Shown here piece after piece: positions 26,143 to 38,548 of a stretch of DNA of 64,000 bases. Position 1 is the stretch's first letter, and the number at the start of each line of letters is the position of its first letter. Source of the stretch: Sphingomonas sp. Leaf208. GTDB taxonomy: Bacteria; Pseudomonadota; Alphaproteobacteria; Sphingomonadales; Sphingomonadaceae. The DNA lies in assembly GCF_001421415.1 (NCBI RefSeq), contig NZ_LMKH01000012.1, forward strand, positions 217,468-281,467, in the 5' to 3' direction. The position numbers and the translations under genes are program-made. Below the pieces are notes generated by a model that saw only the letters and a list, made by a program, of their open reading frames with translations, searched no databases and was not told where the DNA came from.

Positions 26143-26292
26143 TCCCTCGCCCCTCCGGGGAGAGGGAGGGAGGAGCCGTAGGCGACGGAAGGGAGAGGGG
26201 CTGTTGGGATGAACCGTCCCGAGCCTCAATCCCCTCTCCCTTCCCACCGCAAGGGCGGCGGGCCCCTTCCCTCTCCCCGTAGGGGCGAGGGA
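26143..26292. repeat. Dispersed palindromic repeat, family A, copy 4
   Basis: Between the convergent ferredoxin and rlmB genes. Arms TCCCTCGCCCCTCCGGGGAG and CTCCCCGTAGGGGCGAGGGA; interior GGGATGAACCGTCCCGAGCC shared with the copy at 16197. Both of those copies lie between convergent genes, consistent with a terminator role. Confidence 0.85.
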
Positions 26293-26299
26293 GTTCAGG

Positions 26300-27043
26300 T
26301 CAGCGTGTCGTTATCGCATACAACGCGATCGCCGCGGCGTTCGACACGTTCAGACTCTCCACCTTCTCCGAGATCGGCAGTTTCGCCAGCTCGTCGCAAT
26401 GCTGCTCGGTATTCTGGCGCATGCCCTCGCCCTCGGCGCCGAGCACGATCGCGATCCGCTGCGCGCCCATCGCTTCCGACAGCGTCTGCGTCGCGTGGCC
26501 CGTAAGCCCGATCCGCCAGAACCCCGCCGCCGCAATCTCTTCCAGAGCGCGCGCCAGATTCACCACCCGAATCCACGGCACGCTCTCGAGCGCACCCGAA
26601 GCCGCCCGAGCGATCGTCCCCGATTCCGGCGGCGCGTTACGGTCCGGCGTAATGATCCCCAGCGCATCGAACGCCGCCGCCGAGCGCAGAATCGCGCCGA
26701 CGTTATGCGGATCGGTCACCCCGTCCAAGATCACCAACGGCCGATTGTCGTCCTTGCCGTGCTCCAGCAGGTCGGCCAGCCACATGTCCTCGAGCGGCTC
26801 GACCTCGATCACCACGCCCTGATGCGGCGCATCGCCCGGCACCAGCCGCGCCAGATCCATCGCCTCGGCATAGGTCACCGGCACGTCGGCCGGCAGGTCG
26901 AACCCGGCGAGCGCCTCGCGCGTGCCGAGGATTTTGCGCACCGTGCGCTCCGGATTGGCGAGCGCAGCGCCCACCGCGTGCTTGCCCCAGAAGCGGGGGC
27001 GGCCTGCCGGTGCCTTGCTCGGCCTGTGTCCCTTGCGTGCCAT
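26300..27043 (-). CDS. rlmB: 23S rRNA 2'-O-ribose methyltransferase (RlmB, SpoU/TrmH family)
   Basis: Methylates the ribose of a conserved guanosine (G2251 in E. coli numbering) of 23S rRNA. The 247-residue product has the three SpoU motifs: VTDPHNVGAILRSA (about 117-130), IVLGAEGEGMRQ (about 203-214) and ISEKVESLNVSNAAAIALYA (224-243). These form the knotted S-adenosylmethionine site. The N-terminus FWGKHAVGAALANPER is the RNA-binding substrate domain of RlmB. It is cytosolic and monocistronic, divergent from tRNA-Tyr. A related TrmH enzyme is possible, but the N-terminal domain favours RlmB. Confidence 0.93.
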   Translation of the reverse strand: MARKGHRPSKAPAGRPRFWGKHAVGAALANPERTVRKILGTREALAGFDLPADVPVTYAEAMDLARLVPGDAPHQGVVIEVEPLEDMWLADLLEHGKDDNRPLVILDGVTDPHNVGAILRSAAAFDALGIITPDRNAPPESGTIARAASGALESVPWIRVVNLARALEEIAAAGFWRIGLTGHATQTLSEAMGAQRIAIVLGAEGEGMRQNTEQHCDELAKLPISEKVESLNVSNAAAIALYAITTR

Positions 27044-27204
27044 ATTCGCTCTCTATCGTGTCTGTGTATGCCGCGTCCTTGTCGGCATTCCGCGCCCGCG
27101 GCAACTATGAACCACGAAACTTCGCAAAACCTGCGTTGACACACCGAGCGCGCTTCGCCATTGAGCCGCCTCGCTTGAAAGAGCGGCGCTTGCAAAAGCG
27201 GCCT

Positions 27205-27291
27205 GGACAGGTGGCCGAGTGGTTAAAGGCAGCAGACTGTAAATCTGCCGGAGTTTCTCCTACGTAGGTTCGAACCCTACCCTGTCCACCA
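27205..27291 (+). tRNA. tRNA-Tyr (GUA anticodon)
   Basis: A complete class II tRNA. The acceptor stem GGACAGG pairs perfectly with CCTGTCC, followed by discriminator A and an encoded CCA. The anticodon loop CTGTAAATC gives GUA, decoding Tyr. The long variable arm (CGGAGTTTCTCCTACG) fits bacterial tRNA-Tyr, and the T arm is GTAGG-TTCGAAC-CCTAC. It stands between rlmB and the glycogen operon. I see no integrase or repeated 3' end, so it does not appear to be a used attachment site. Confidence 0.97.
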
Positions 27292-27431
27292 CCGCCCCCG
27301 CGCGGTGATGGATCATCCCAAATTCAAAGCATTGATCGACAAGCTTCTTTTCCATCACGGGAAGGAAGTCCGCGTGACATCGGCTCGCGGACGGCTAGGA
27401 TCGCTCCGACCGTAACGATTTCGGAAACCGC

Positions 27432-29873
27432 GTGACCTCAGATCCTGCCGTACAGCCGCCCGTTCAAGCACCCATCATCCAGGATCTGGCCGACTCGATC
27501 CTCGACACGCTGGTCCACCGCATCGGCAAGGATGCACAGGCCGCCCGCCCCCACGACTGGCTCGCCGCGACGATCCTGACTGTCCGCAACGACATCGTCG
27601 AACGCTGGATGGGCTCGACCAAGGCGGCACACGCGGCCGGCGCCAAGCGCGTCTATTATCTGAGCCTCGAATTCCTGATCGGCCGGCTGCTGCGCGACGC
27701 GGTGACCAATCTCCAGCGCAACGACGAGGTTACGCAGGCGCTGAAGCTGCACGGCGTCGATCTCGCCGAACTCGAAGAGATCGAGCCCGACGCGGCGCTC
27801 GGCAATGGCGGCCTCGGACGGCTCGCCGCCTGCTTCATGGAAAGCATGGCGAGCCTCGCGCTGCCCGCCTACGGCTACGGCATCCGCTATGTGAACGGCA
27901 TGTTCCGCCAGCGCATCGATGATGGCTGGCAGGTCGAGATGCCCGAGAACTGGCTCGCGCACGGCAACCCCTGGGAGTTCGAACGCCGCGAGAGCGCGTA
28001 TTTCGTCGGCTTCGGCGGCGAAGTGACGGCCGCGGACAACGGTCAGGTCCACTGGAGCCCGTCCGAGGCGGTCGAGGCGACGGCCGTCGACACCCCCGTC
28101 GTCGGCTGGCGCGGCAAGCACGTCAACACGCTCCGCCTGTGGACCGCCCGCGCGTTCGATCCGATCAAGCTCGACCGCTTCAACGCCGGCGATTTTTCGG
28201 GCGCACTGGCCGATCAGACGCGCGCGGAAACGCTCACCCGCGTCCTCTACCCCAACGACTCCACCGCCGCCGGCCAGGAGCTCCGCCTGCGCCAGGAGTA
28301 TTTCTTCTCGTCCGCGTCGATCCAGGACATCGTCCGCCGCCACATTCAGTATTTCGGCGACATCCGCACGCTACCCGACAAGGCCGCCATCCAGCTCAAC
28401 GACACCCACCCCGCGGTGTCGGTCGCCGAACTCATGCGGCTGCTGATCGACCATCACGAATTCGCGTTCGACGAGGCGTGGAAGATCACGCGCGCGACGT
28501 TCGGCTACACCAACCACACGCTGTTGCCCGAGGCGCTGGAAAGCTGGCCACTGCCGCTGTTCGAACGCCTGCTCCCGCGCCACATGCAGATCGTCTACGC
28601 GATCAACGCCAAGCTGTTGCGGGAAGCCCGCGGGGCGGAAGGCATCGACGACCGCGCAATCTCGGCGATCAGCCTGATCGACGAGGGCGGCGAGCGACGC
28701 GTGCGGATGGCGAACCTCGCCTTTGCCGGGTCGCACAGCGTCAACGGCGTCGCCGCGCTGCATACGCAGCTAATGAAGAAGACAGTCTTCGCCGATCTCC
28801 ACAAACTCTACCCGACGCGGATCAACAACAAGACCAACGGGATCACGCCGCGTCGCTGGCTCCAGCAGTGCAACCCCGGCCTGACCGCGCTGATCCGCGA
28901 TGCGATCGGCGACGGCTTCCTCGACGATGCCGAAAAGCTCGTCGATCTGGATGTTTTCGCGGATGATTCCGGTTTCAGGGAGCGCTTTTCGAGCGTGAAG
29001 CGTTCGAACAAGGTGGCACTGGCTAATCACATCAAGGAGACGATGGGGCTCCGCATCGACCCCGACGCGATGTTCGACGTCCAGATCAAGCGCATCCACG
29101 AGTATAAGCGCCAGCTGCTCAACATCATCGAGACGGTCGCACTCTACGACCAGATCCGCAGCCATCCCGAGCACGACTGGACGCCCCGCGTGAAGCTGTT
29201 CGCGGGCAAGGCGGCGTCGAGTTACCACAACGCGAAACTCGTCATCAAGCTGGCGAACGACGTTGCGCGCCGGATCAACGCCGACCCCTCCGTGGGTGGC
29301 CTGCTCAAGGTCGCGTTCCTGCCCAACTATAACGTGTCGCTGGCGGAGAAGATCATCCCCGCCGCCGACCTCAGCGAGCAGATCTCGACCGCCGGACTCG
29401 AGGCGTCGGGCACCGGCAACATGAAGTTCGCGATGAACGGCGCGCTGACGATCGGCACGCTCGACGGCGCGAACATCGAGATCAAGGACCGCGTCGGCGA
29501 CGACAACATCTTCATCTTCGGCATGACCGCGGACGAGGTCGAGGCGAAGCGCGCCAACGGTTATGATCCGCGCAGCGTCATCGACGGCTCGAACGAACTC
29601 CGCCAGGCGGTGTCGGCGATCGCATCCGGCGTATTCTCCCCCGACGACAAGACGCGCTATGCCGGCTTGATGGGCGGGCTGTACGACGGCGACTGGTTCA
29701 TGCTCGCTGCTGATTTCGACAGCTATGCCACCGCCCAGCGCGCGGTCGACACGCGCTGGAACGACCGCGACGCGTGGGTCGCCTCGACCGTCCGCAACGT
29801 CGCGCGCGTCGGCTGGTTCTCGTCCGACCGCACGATCCGCGAATACGCGCGCGAGATCTGGACGGTGATGTGA
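27432..29873 (+). CDS. glgP: Glycogen (alpha-glucan) phosphorylase
   Basis: Releases glucose-1-phosphate from glycogen ends using phosphate and pyridoxal phosphate. The 813-residue product has the early motifs YYLSLEFLIGRLL and DAALGNGGLGRLAACF. The RIHEYKRQLLN stretch and the pyridoxal-lysine region EASGTGNMKFAMNGALT (near residue 660) are also present. Length and motifs match the family fully. The start is GTG at 27432, with only a weak purine stretch upstream. It is the first gene of the glycogen operon and overlaps glgB by four bases (GTGA). Having breakdown and synthesis genes together suggests joint control of storage turnover. Confidence 0.96.
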   Translation: MTSDPAVQPPVQAPIIQDLADSILDTLVHRIGKDAQAARPHDWLAATILTVRNDIVERWMGSTKAAHAAGAKRVYYLSLEFLIGRLLRDAVTNLQRNDEVTQALKLHGVDLAELEEIEPDAALGNGGLGRLAACFMESMASLALPAYGYGIRYVNGMFRQRIDDGWQVEMPENWLAHGNPWEFERRESAYFVGFGGEVTAADNGQVHWSPSEAVEATAVDTPVVGWRGKHVNTLRLWTARAFDPIKLDRFNAGDFSGALADQTRAETLTRVLYPNDSTAAGQELRLRQEYFFSSASIQDIVRRHIQYFGDIRTLPDKAAIQLNDTHPAVSVAELMRLLIDHHEFAFDEAWKITRATFGYTNHTLLPEALESWPLPLFERLLPRHMQIVYAINAKLLREARGAEGIDDRAISAISLIDEGGERRVRMANLAFAGSHSVNGVAALHTQLMKKTVFADLHKLYPTRINNKTNGITPRRWLQQCNPGLTALIRDAIGDGFLDDAEKLVDLDVFADDSGFRERFSSVKRSNKVALANHIKETMGLRIDPDAMFDVQIKRIHEYKRQLLNIIETVALYDQIRSHPEHDWTPRVKLFAGKAASSYHNAKLVIKLANDVARRINADPSVGGLLKVAFLPNYNVSLAEKIIPAADLSEQISTAGLEASGTGNMKFAMNGALTIGTLDGANIEIKDRVGDDNIFIFGMTADEVEAKRANGYDPRSVIDGSNELRQAVSAIASGVFSPDDKTRYAGLMGGLYDGDWFMLAADFDSYATAQRAVDTRWNDRDAWVASTVRNVARVGWFSSDRTIREYAREIWTVM

Positions 29874-32032
29874 AGCCACCCGAAGGCGCCATACTTGCCC
29901 TGCTGGAAGGGCGTCACGACGATCCGTTCTCGCTGCTTGGCGTCCACAGCGGCCCGACCGGCGTGTTCGCGCGCGTCTGGCTACCCGGCGCGGACACGGC
30001 GGAGGCGCATGCGCTCGACGGCACCGCGCTCGGCACCCTCCCCCGCATCGACGATCGCGGCCTGTTCGAGGGTCCGATCGAGGGCACGCAACAGCCGGTG
30101 AAATACCATGCCGAGGCGGGCGACACATCGTGGTGGGTCACCGACCCCTACAGCTTCGGCCCCGTACTCGGCCCGATCGACGACCTGCTCATGGCCGAGG
30201 GCACGCACCGCCGCCTCCACGACAAGATGGGCGCCCACCTGATCGAGCACGAAGGCGCGCACGGCGTCCACTTCGCGCTCTGGGCCCCCAACGCGCAGCG
30301 CGTGTCGGTGGTCGGCGACTTCAACGACTGGGACGGCCGCCGCCACGCGATGCGCAAGCGCGGCGACGTCGGCGTGTGGGAGATCTTCATCCCCGATATC
30401 GCCGAATACCGCGCCTACAAGTTCGAGATCGTCGGTCCCGACGGCCAGCTACAGCCGCTCAAGGCCGACCCGTTCGCCTTCGCCAGCGAACTTCGCCCCG
30501 CCAACGCCTCGATCACGCGGAAACTCTCGCACGACTGGGCCGACACCGATCACCGCAAGCATTGGGCCTCGGTCGATCCGCGCCGCGTGCCGATCAGCAT
30601 CTACGAGGTGCACGCCGGATCGTGGGACCGCGATGCCGACGGCTGGTTCCTGACCTGGGACGCGCTCGCCGATCGCTTGATCCCGTACGTGGTCGAGATG
30701 GGCTTCACGCACATCGAATTCCTGCCGATCAGCGAACACCCGTACGACCCGAGCTGGGGCTACCAGACCACCGGCCTGTACGCGCCGTCCGCCCGCTTCG
30801 GTGATGTCGACGGTTTCGCGCGGTTCGTCGATGGCGCGCATCTCGCCGGGATCGGCGTGCTACTCGACTGGGTACCCGCGCATTTCCCGACCGACGCGTT
30901 CGGGCTCGCCAAGTTCGACGGCACCGCGCTCTACGAGCACGAGGATCCGCGGCTCGGCTTCCACCCCGACTGGAACACCGCGATCTACAATTTCGGGCGG
31001 CGCGAAGTGACGTCGTTCCTTGTCAACAACGCGCTCTTCTGGGCCGAGCGCTATCATATCGACGGCCTGCGCGTGGATGCGGTCGCGTCGATGCTGTACC
31101 GCGATTACTCGCGCAAAAGCGGTGAATGGATCCCCAACGAGGACGGCGGCCGCGAGAACTGGGAGGCCGTGGCGTTCCTCCGCGACATGAACCGCGAGAT
31201 CTACGGCCAGCATCCCGGCGTCTTCACGATCGCCGAGGAATCGACCTCATGGCCCGGCGTATCCGCGCCTGTGAGCGACGACGGCAAGAGCGGGGGACTC
31301 GGCTTCGGGTTCAAGTGGAACATGGGCTTCATGCACGACACGCTCCAGTACATGGCGCGCGATCCGCTGCATCGGAAGCACCATCACGGCGAGATCAATT
31401 TCGGGCTCGTCTATGCGTTCAGCGAGAATTTCGTCCTGCCGCTCAGCCATGACGAAGTGGTCCACGGCAAGGGTTCGCTGCTCACCAAGATGCCCGGCGA
31501 CGACTGGCAGCAGTTCGCCAATCTGCGCGCCTATTACGCGTTCATGTGGGGCTATCCGGGCAAGAAGCTGCTTTTCATGGGGCAGGAGTTCGCGCAGCGC
31601 CGCGAATGGTCGGAAGCCCGCGCGCTCGACTGGGACCTGCGCAACTCCCGCAGTCATGAGGGCATCCGCAACCTCGTCCGCGACCTCAACACCGTCTACC
31701 GCGAGAAGCCGGCGTTGCACGCGCGCGACTGCGAGGCGGAGGGGTTCGAATGGCTGGTCGCCGACGACGCCGCCAATTCGGTGTTCGCGTGGTTGCGCAA
31801 GGCCCCCGGCGCGAAGCCGATCGCGATCGTCGCCAACATGACGCCGATCGCCCGCGCGCCCTACCGCGTACCGCTGCCGCTCGACGGCCGGTGGTGCGAG
31901 ATCATCAACAGCGACGCGCACGACTATTGGGGCAGCGGCCTCGGCAATCTCGGCGGCGTCGTCGCGAAGGACGGCGCGGCCTGGGTCGCGCTGCCTCCGC
32001 TCGCGACGATCATGCTCGAATACGAAGGCTGA
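29870..32032 (+). CDS. glgB: 1,4-alpha-glucan branching enzyme
   Basis: Cuts alpha-1,4 chains and reattaches them as alpha-1,6 branches in glycogen. The 720 residues have an N-terminal CBM48-type domain (FALWAPNAQRVSVVGDFNDW, about 138-157) and a GH13 barrel. The nucleophile Asp is in DGLRVDAVASM (near 402), the acid Glu in TIAEEST (near 454) and the third acid in LPLSHDEVVHGK (near 526). The GTG at 29870 overlaps the glgP stop and fits the expected N-terminus, which makes an upstream extension unlikely. It acts with GlgA and GlgC in the cytosol. Confidence 0.96.
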   Translation: MKPPEGAILALLEGRHDDPFSLLGVHSGPTGVFARVWLPGADTAEAHALDGTALGTLPRIDDRGLFEGPIEGTQQPVKYHAEAGDTSWWVTDPYSFGPVLGPIDDLLMAEGTHRRLHDKMGAHLIEHEGAHGVHFALWAPNAQRVSVVGDFNDWDGRRHAMRKRGDVGVWEIFIPDIAEYRAYKFEIVGPDGQLQPLKADPFAFASELRPANASITRKLSHDWADTDHRKHWASVDPRRVPISIYEVHAGSWDRDADGWFLTWDALADRLIPYVVEMGFTHIEFLPISEHPYDPSWGYQTTGLYAPSARFGDVDGFARFVDGAHLAGIGVLLDWVPAHFPTDAFGLAKFDGTALYEHEDPRLGFHPDWNTAIYNFGRREVTSFLVNNALFWAERYHIDGLRVDAVASMLYRDYSRKSGEWIPNEDGGRENWEAVAFLRDMNREIYGQHPGVFTIAEESTSWPGVSAPVSDDGKSGGLGFGFKWNMGFMHDTLQYMARDPLHRKHHHGEINFGLVYAFSENFVLPLSHDEVVHGKGSLLTKMPGDDWQQFANLRAYYAFMWGYPGKKLLFMGQEFAQRREWSEARALDWDLRNSRSHEGIRNLVRDLNTVYREKPALHARDCEAEGFEWLVADDAANSVFAWLRKAPGAKPIAIVANMTPIARAPYRVPLPLDGRWCEIINSDAHDYWGSGLGNLGGVVAKDGAAWVALPPLATIMLEYEG

Positions 32033-32119
32033 TCGAGTTCGAAGACCGATCCGGCGCAATGACGGAACAACCGGCGGGTGACGGCGCGTTATACTGCTGA
32101 ATATTAGGGAGAGACTGAC

Positions 32120-33382
32120 ATGGTGGAACGGCGGGGACAGCCATTGGCGCGCGACGCGATGGCGTATGTGCTGGCCGGCGGCCGCGGCAGTCGCCTGATG
32201 GAGCTGACCGATACGCGCGCGAAACCCGCGGTGTACTTCGGCGGCAAGGCGCGCATCATCGATTTCGCGCTGTCGAATGCGATCAACTCGGGCATCCGCC
32301 GGATCGGCGTCGCGACGCAGTACAAGGCGCATTCGCTGATCCGCCATCTCCAGAGCGGCTGGAACTTCCTGCGTTCGGAACGCAACGAGAGCTTCGACAT
32401 CCTGCCCGCGTCGCAGCGCATCAGCGAGTTCCAATGGTACGAGGGCACCGCCGACGCGGTCTACCAGAACATCGACATCATCGAGAGCCATGCGCCCGAA
32501 TACATGGTCATCCTGGCCGGCGACCACATCTACAAGATGGATTACGAGCTGATCCTGCAACAGCATTGCGAGACCGGCGCGGACGTCACAATCGCCTGCC
32601 TCGAAGTGCCGCGGATGGAGGCGGTCGGCTTCGGCGTGATGGCCGTGGACGAGCAAGACAACGTCACCGCGTTCGTCGAGAAGCCCGCCGATCCGCCCGC
32701 GATCCCCGGCAACCCGGACATCGCACTGGCATCGATGGGGATCTACGTCTTCACGACCAAGCTGCTGTTCGAAGAGCTTCGTCGCGACGCCGCAACCCCC
32801 GGATCGTCGCGCGATTTCGGCAAGGACATCATCCCTTACCTCGTGAAAAACGGCAAGGCGGTCGCGCATCGCTTCTCCGACAGCTGCGTCCGCTCGGGGC
32901 TCGAGGTCGAGGCCTATTGGCGCGATGTCGGCACGGTCGACGCGTATTGGGAGGCGAACATCGACCTTACCGACGTCGTGCCCAAGCTCGACCTCTACGA
33001 TCGCAGCTGGCCACTCTGGACCTATTCGGAGGTCACGCCTCCCGCAAAGTTCGTCCACGCCGACGACGGCCGCCGCGGCGAGGCGGTGTCGAGTCTCGTG
33101 TCGGGCGATTGCATCATCTCCGGCTCCTCGATCCACCGCAGCCTGATCTTCACCGGCACGCGCGCGCACAGCTACTCGATGCTCGATCAAGCGGTGATCC
33201 TCCCGCACTGCGTGATCGGCCGAGGCGCGCGCCTGTCGAAGGTGGTGGTCGATCGCGGCGTCGAAATCCCCGACGGCCTGGTCGTAGGCGAGGACGCAGA
33301 ATCCGACGCCCAGCGCTTCCGCCGCACCGACAACGGCGTCGTGCTCGTAACCAAATCCATGATCGACCGGCTCACCGCGTGA
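32120..33382 (+). CDS. glgC: Glucose-1-phosphate adenylyltransferase
   Basis: Makes ADP-glucose from glucose-1-phosphate and ATP, the controlled first step of glycogen synthesis. The 420-residue product has the nucleotidyl motif [16 protein letters not shown] (15-30), the substrate and regulatory region [20 protein letters not shown] (39-58) and [13 protein letters not shown]. The C-terminal left-handed beta-helix ([13 protein letters not shown] and following) is intact. The ATG at 32120 has GGGAGAG upstream. It lies 87 bases after glgB, and the 148 bases before glgA hold the nested palindrome at 33393. Confidence 0.96.
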   Translation: MVERRGQPLARDAMAYVLAGGRGSRLMELTDTRAKPAVYFGGKARIIDFALSNAINSGIRRIGVATQYKAHSLIRHLQSGWNFLRSERNESFDILPASQRISEFQWYEGTADAVYQNIDIIESHAPEYMVILAGDHIYKMDYELILQQHCETGADVTIACLEVPRMEAVGFGVMAVDEQDNVTAFVEKPADPPAIPGNPDIALASMGIYVFTTKLLFEELRRDAATPGSSRDFGKDIIPYLVKNGKAVAHRFSDSCVRSGLEVEAYWRDVGTVDAYWEANIDLTDVVPKLDLYDRSWPLWTYSEVTPPAKFVHADDGRRGEAVSSLVSGDCIISGSSIHRSLIFTGTRAHSYSMLDQAVILPHCVIGRGARLSKVVVDRGVEIPDGLVVGEDAESDAQRFRRTDNGVVLVTKSMIDRLTA

Positions 33383-33392
33383 TGACCAACGC

Positions 33393-33529
33393 AAATCCTC
33401 CCCGGCACGGGGAGGGGGACCATGCATCGCATGGTGGAGGGGGGCTTCCACAAGCGATACGTTGGCGGCGAGCCCCCTCCACCATTCGCCAGTGGCGAAC
33501 GGTCCCCCTCCCCGTGCCGGGGAGGATTT
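33393..33529. repeat. Dispersed nested palindrome, family D, copy 1 (upstream of glgA)
   Basis: Perfect 29-bp terminal inverted repeats at 33393-33421 and 33501-33529, starting AAATCCTCCCCGGCACGGGG. A second inner pair, ATGGTGGAGGGGG and CCCCTCCACCAT, nests inside. The right arm ends GGGGAGGATTT one base before the glgA ATG, so its GGGGAGG is the likely Shine-Dalgarno. The same 29-bp arms occur inside ligD at 59203-59357. Confidence 0.92.
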
Positions 33530-33530
33530 G

Positions 33531-36592
<3,062 letters not shown>

Positions 36593-36610
36593 TCCGCAAC
36601 GGCCGATAGC

Positions 36611-37447
36611 ATGACGACCAGACGCCGCCGCAGCGCGCTCTACATGCCCGCCTCGAACGCCCGCGCCATCGCCAAGGCGCGGACGCTCGCGTGCGACGTC
36701 GTCATCCTCGACCTGGAAGACGCCGTCGCGCCCGACGAGAAGGCCGCAGCCCGTGACCGCGTGGTCGAGGCCGTCCGCGAAGGCGAGTTCGGCGAGCGCG
36801 AACTGGTAGTCAGGGTCAACGGCCTCGACACCCCCCGGTATGCCGACGACATCGCCGCGATCCGCGCGATAGACGTAGCAGCGGTGCTCGTCCCCAAGGT
36901 CTCGTCTGTCGCCGACCTGCTCACGGTCCGCGCATCGCTAGGCGAAGACGGCCCACCAGTCTGGGCAATGATCGAGACCTGCGCCGCGATCCTCGTCCTC
37001 CCCGCCCTATCCGCAGCAGCAGCCGAAACGCGCCTCACCGCGCTGGTCATCGGCACCAACGATCTCGCCAAGGAGATGCGCTGCCGACTCGGCGCCGATC
37101 GCATGCCGCTGATCCCTGCTCTCACGGCAACGATCATGGCCGCCCGCGCTGCCGGGATCGTCGCGCTGGACGGCGTCTGCAACGCCCTCGACGACCCGCC
37201 CCGCTTCGCCGCCGAGTGCGCGCAAGGCGCGACGCTCGGGTTCGACGGCAAGACGCTGATCCACCCGTCTCAAATCGAAGCGGCCAACGCCGGTTTTGGC
37301 CCTAGCGAGGAGGAGTTGGCATGGGCGCGCACGATCGTCGCCGCCTTTTCCGAGCCCGAGAATGCCGACAAGGGTGCCATCCGGTTAGACGGCCAGATGG
37401 TGGAACGTTTGCACCTTGCCGAGGCGGAAGCCACGCTCGGACGCTGA
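36611..37447 (+). CDS. HpcH/HpaI aldolase/citrate lyase-like protein (CitE/malyl-CoA type)
   Basis: A 278-residue TIM-barrel enzyme of the CitE superfamily. Motifs include RSALYMPASNARAIAKA (7-23), VVILDLEDAVAPDEK (30-44, with the metal acidic pair), PKVSS and AMIETCAAIL (metal Glu). GFDGKTLIHPSQI near residue 214 is also seen. Family members cleave or hydrolyse citryl-CoA, malyl-CoA or methylmalyl-CoA; no citD or citF genes are adjacent, so citrate lyase itself is unlikely. It begins 18 bases after pgm, and so probably belongs to the glycogen operon, an odd partner. Substrate is not determined by the sequence alone. Confidence 0.85.
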   Translation: MTTRRRRSALYMPASNARAIAKARTLACDVVILDLEDAVAPDEKAAARDRVVEAVREGEFGERELVVRVNGLDTPRYADDIAAIRAIDVAAVLVPKVSSVADLLTVRASLGEDGPPVWAMIETCAAILVLPALSAAAAETRLTALVIGTNDLAKEMRCRLGADRMPLIPALTATIMAARAAGIVALDGVCNALDDPPRFAAECAQGATLGFDGKTLIHPSQIEAANAGFGPSEEELAWARTIVAAFSEPENADKGAIRLDGQMVERLHLAEAEATLGR

Positions 37448-37479
37448 AGCGCTAACAAGCACGTACCCAGACACCGTCC

Positions 37480-37559
37480 GTCATCCTGACGAAAGTCAGG
37501 GTCCAGAGCCGTGAAGCGCACCGCAAGTAACCCTGGATCCTGACTTTCGTCAGGATGAC
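37480..37559. repeat. Dispersed palindromic repeat, family F
   Basis: Arms GTCATCCTGACGAAAGTCAG and CTGACTTTCGTCAGGATGAC, perfectly complementary and extended inward by GGTCC and GGATC, enclose about 30 bases. It lies between the convergent CitE-like and small basic protein genes and could end both transcripts. A related element is at 58529-58609. Confidence 0.88.
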
Positions 37560-37585
37560 AGATGCTTCGATGACGAGCTTCGGCC

Positions 37586-37876
37586 CTACCCCGCCTTCTT
37601 CCGCCGTGTCTCCCAACCCTTCTTCGCCGCCGCAGACTTCGCCGCCGCGCTACGCCCAGCCGCCTGCTTCCCGCCCTCATGCGAAGACGCATGCGTATCG
37701 GGCTTGCCGCGGCCCGAGCCGGACAGGTTGCCTCCGCCAGAATCCTTGTTCACCGCAGCCCAGGCCCGCGCCTCGGCCTCCTTCTCCGGAACGCCGCGCT
37801 CTTCATAGCCGTCCGCGATATGCGCGGCCTTGCGCTTCTGCTTGTCGGTGTACGCGCTCTTGTCGCCCTGTGGCAT
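37586..37876 (-). CDS. Small basic, helical protein of unknown function
   Basis: A 96-residue hydrophilic protein: MPQGDKSAYTDKQKRKAAHI at the start, then DGYEERGVPEKEAEARAWAA, a Gly/Ser linker with NLSGSGRGKPDTHASS, and a Lys/Ala-rich tail (AAAKSAAAKKGWETRRKKAG). Relatives in other alphaproteobacteria are often labelled plasmid stabilisation protein without experimental support, and the tail resembles DNA-binding or stress-related proteins. It has no membrane segment or signal peptide. Upstream lies a 17-bp tandem duplication and the end of the lipid-transport operon. Function not known. Confidence 0.7.
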   Translation of the reverse strand: MPQGDKSAYTDKQKRKAAHIADGYEERGVPEKEAEARAWAAVNKDSGGGNLSGSGRGKPDTHASSHEGGKQAAGRSAAAKSAAAKKGWETRRKKAG

Positions 37877-37921
37877 CGTCGCTCTCCTCGTCAGAAAGCG
37901 TCAACGCTCAGGCCGACGCCG

Positions 37922-37961
37922 CGTTCAGAACGAAGGGGCGTTCAGAACGAAGGGGCGTTCA
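37922..37961. repeat. Tandem 17-bp duplication
   Basis: Two perfect copies of CGTTCAGAACGAAGGGG followed by the first six bases of a third. The last bases overlap the stop codon of the PqiC-like gene. A recent replication slip is the likely origin. Confidence 0.85.
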
Positions 37962-38540
37962 CCGACCGATCCAGTCCGCCACCTGCGTCGCCACCTGGTT
38001 CGCCGCCTGGTTGATCCCGGCCGCCGCCGAAGGCGCATCGATCGCCGAGACCGGCACGCGCGCCTCGAAGCGATGCTTCTCGACCGTCGTCTTGCCGACA
38101 CGCGTCAGCGACGCATCGAACGTCACGACGGCCTCGCGGGTCGTCGCATCGAGACCGAACGACCGCAGCTCGCCACCGAGCAAGCCGCCCGGATCGCCGA
38201 CCGACTGTGCCGTCGACAGCACCACCAGCCCGGTACGCGCCGCGACGGTATCCGACACCAGCCGCGAGAACAGCCGCGCCGGGGGCTCGGCCCACTGCGC
38301 GTCGGTCACGTATGCGATCGAAGTCGGCGTCGCCTGCACCGGCACGCGCGCGGTCGCCAGCGACTGCGGTACGACCGGGACCTGGATCGTGATCGACTTC
38401 GCGGTCGCCGAATCCTGGTTCTGGCCGACCGGCACCGACGATGCGCTCGTCAGCGTCAACAGCGTGGGGGGCGGTTTCGCGCCGAAGCTGATGCACCCGG
38501 CGAGCGGCAGCATCGCGATCAGGATGAGTGGTGTCTTCAT
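37959..38540 (-). CDS. PqiC-like ABC transport auxiliary lipoprotein
   Basis: The outer-membrane lipoprotein partner of an Mla/Pqi-type lipid transporter. The 193 residues begin with a lipoprotein leader (MKTPLILIAMLPLAGC, lipobox LAGC at 13-16). A DUF330-type domain follows with TLTSASSVPVG, the conserved ITIQVPVVPQSL and AEPPARLFSRLVSDTVAA, and an Ala-rich tail. The ATG at 38540 has GAGG a few bases upstream and follows the MlaD-like stop by eight bases. It is last in the permease-ATPase-MlaD-lipoprotein operon. It probably anchors the MCE complex to the outer membrane. Confidence 0.85.
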   Translation of the reverse strand: MKTPLILIAMLPLAGCISFGAKPPPTLLTLTSASSVPVGQNQDSATAKSITIQVPVVPQSLATARVPVQATPTSIAYVTDAQWAEPPARLFSRLVSDTVAARTGLVVLSTAQSVGDPGGLLGGELRSFGLDATTREAVVTFDASLTRVGKTTVEKHRFEARVPVSAIDAPSAAAGINQAANQVATQVADWIGR

Positions 38541-38548
38541 GGCGTGCC

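Noticed and set aside
27205..27431. tRNA-Tyr as an attachment site of an integrated element
   Set aside because: No integrase, no repeated tRNA 3' end and no foreign-looking genes follow; the next genes are the core glycogen operon.
31247..33451. A 734-codon minus-strand frame opposite glgB and glgC
   Set aside because: His/Arg/Asp-rich composition typical of antisense reading of high-GC genes; the plus strand encodes glgB and glgC with all key residues.
36611..37447. Citrate lyase beta subunit as a firm call
   Set aside because: The CitE fold is clear, but citD and citF are absent nearby, so a true citrate lyase is unlikely. I kept the broader family name.
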